From: Lamellibrachia columna
Lineage: Eukaryota; Annelida; Polychaeta; Sabellida; Siboglinidae
DNA length: 64,000 nt
Direction: 5' to 3'
Assembly: GCA_963662155.1 (NCBI GenBank)
Contig: OY759273.1
Location: 25,068,373 to 25,132,372, forward strand
A model generated the notes under the pieces. That model was not told the DNA's origin, made no database searches, and was given only the letters and a program-made list of their open reading frames with translations. Shown here piece after piece: positions 62,984 through 64,000 of this stretch. Numbering within the stretch: the first letter of the stretch is position 1; each line of letters begins with the position of its first letter. A program made the translations under genes and the position numbers.

Positions 62984-63658
62984 CCAAGTAAAATTACTAA
63001 TGAAAGTGACAAAACCGTTATCTGAATGCAAAGACGTCTAATCCACCTGAGAAACCAGATGACAGTGACAGGAGACCAGTATATTAGGGGGGGGGACATC
63101 TTCAAACTAGTGCAGCCTCCCTCTGATAAGTTAAGCAAAGCAGAACAAGTCACATTATAATATAATTACTTAGCAGTCAACTTTTGTTTATTTCAGTTAA
63201 TTAGACACAGTCACCTTTACTCAAGTCCATGTGAAGAGCACACATCTATTGGGAGTTGAGAAAATCCTGGACAGGCCCAGCTGTTATCTGATATGGCCTA
63301 GTGAGCTGATGTAGCTGTTTCACATGGATGGTGAGTTGTTTTTGAGGACTCCACTAAGTAGGTTATGTAATGTTATGCAAATCGACAAGTTGAGGTGTCT
63401 GTCTTTTCAGTAATCCACACTCAAAGGTGATAGTTGGGTCTGTTTACATAGGTGTATTGTGGCACGAGGTAAAAAATTATTATAACTTTCAGTATGGAAT
63501 AACAACTGGCTATATTCAGACTGAATACAGACTGTCTCAAGCTGAAGTAGCTCATATATGTGTGTTCTGCCCACCACAGGTGGTGGTTCCTTGTGTATGT
63601 AAGCAACTCCAACAACTAGGTAGGACATAGATTTTTTGCATGAATGCATGATTTTCAT
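62984..63658. repeat. Segment C tandem copy 2, partial
   Basis: It repeats copy 1 from its start to GATTTTCAT. About 90 bp are missing at 63516 relative to copy 1 (62600-62690), and it stops before copy 1's open-frame start. Confidence 0.9.
63204..63314 (+). CDS. Possible small exon in segment C copy 2
   Basis: The peptide is the same as in copy 1. The only two differences within it are a silent codon change and a swap of one stop codon for another. Confidence 0.15.
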   Translation, partial: DTVTFTQVHVKSTHLLGVEKILDRPSCYLIWPSELM

Positions 63659-64000
63659 TTACCTTTATCAACAGTCTAAATAAAAAAAAATTCTGCACAG
63701 TTACCATTTTTATATAGGGTAAGACCACAGTTGACCTTCCTGTTTACTGTTTCACACGAATGTAGGGCACGCGAAATTGTGAAATGTGAACTTAATAAAT
63801 TCATATTATGTGACATGAGTTCCTTTGAGCATGAATATTCACAGGTTTGTTTATAGAAGCTATTGGCTGTGAAATAGTGCATTTTTTGGAGAGTTTAACT
63901 GGCGGAGGGATTGATGGGAATGAGATTTTTTGCATGAATGCATGATTTTCATTTACCTTTATCAACAGTCTAAATTTAAAAAAAATCTGCACAGTTAACA
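63630..64000. repeat. 293-bp spaced direct repeat at window end
   Basis: GATTTTTTGCATGAATGC followed by ATTTACCTTTATCAACAG begins at 63630 and again at 63923; its first part also occurs at 62798. The interval 63700-63920 is AT-rich with no recognised gene. The window ends inside the second copy. Confidence 0.7.

Noticed and set aside
1..64000. tRNA and bacterial operon features
   Set aside because: I found no convincing cloverleaf, Shine-Dalgarno or operon spacing by eye. This reading cannot exclude a diverged tRNA-derived SINE; a tRNAscan or Rfam search would decide.

Overview
The window is animal nuclear DNA. It holds GT-AG splice signals, fossil non-LTR retrotransposons of two kinds, a TIR-domain exon, an NRF-1/ETS/YY1 promoter-like cluster, and no operons or ribosome binding sites. 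The base composition is AT-rich. An invertebrate is likely, but I cannot name the species. Almost everything here is repeated, and no complete intact gene is visible.

The layout is a nested repeat. A ~5 kb segment A (1-4972, 17752-22708, 53779-58740) is followed each time by a tandem array of a ~1.83 kb unit (4980-15386, 22716-51407, 58748-62055). After the first two arrays comes a ~2.2 kb segment B (15387-17621, 51408-53648). A 65-bp minisatellite joins B to the next A. The macro-unit start positions are 17,751 and 36,027 bp apart; the difference is ten extra 1.83 kb units in array 2. Array 3 breaks off inside a unit at 62055 into a new segment C (62056-64000), which carries its own 928-bp tandem duplication.

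Array 2 is a higher-order repeat. From diagnostic indels and substitutions the unit types run a-b-c1-c2-d-e, then a-b-c1-c1-c1-c2-d-e, then f-g. Unit lengths repeat exactly between the two blocks (1818, 1831, 1831, 1831, 1811).

Each 1.83 kb unit holds on the minus strand the 3' third of a non-LTR reverse transcriptase, probably RTE-like. It is dead in every copy: the YADD catalytic motif reads YAND, stop codons are shared, and the first and last units have further lesions. The rest of the unit is AT-rich spacer and about 450 bp of unrecognised sequence.

Segment A carries, left to right: the minisatellite, a candidate small exon with GTAAGT donor, a plus-strand CR1-like RT fossil (motif C reads YANK), a promoter-like cluster, a weak Ty3/gypsy integrase remnant, a purine-rich tract, and a minus-strand TIR-domain exon about 90 bp before the array. 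Segment B carries candidate exons, one of which resembles an ABCC-type ABC transporter loop.

Functional reading (inference): the region is best seen as a rapidly evolving composite macrosatellite made by segmental duplication of gene fragments plus tandem amplification of a LINE-derived unit. The promoter-like cluster points rightward, so any transcript would run into the array antisense to the RT. That is a testable layout for a small-RNA source locus.
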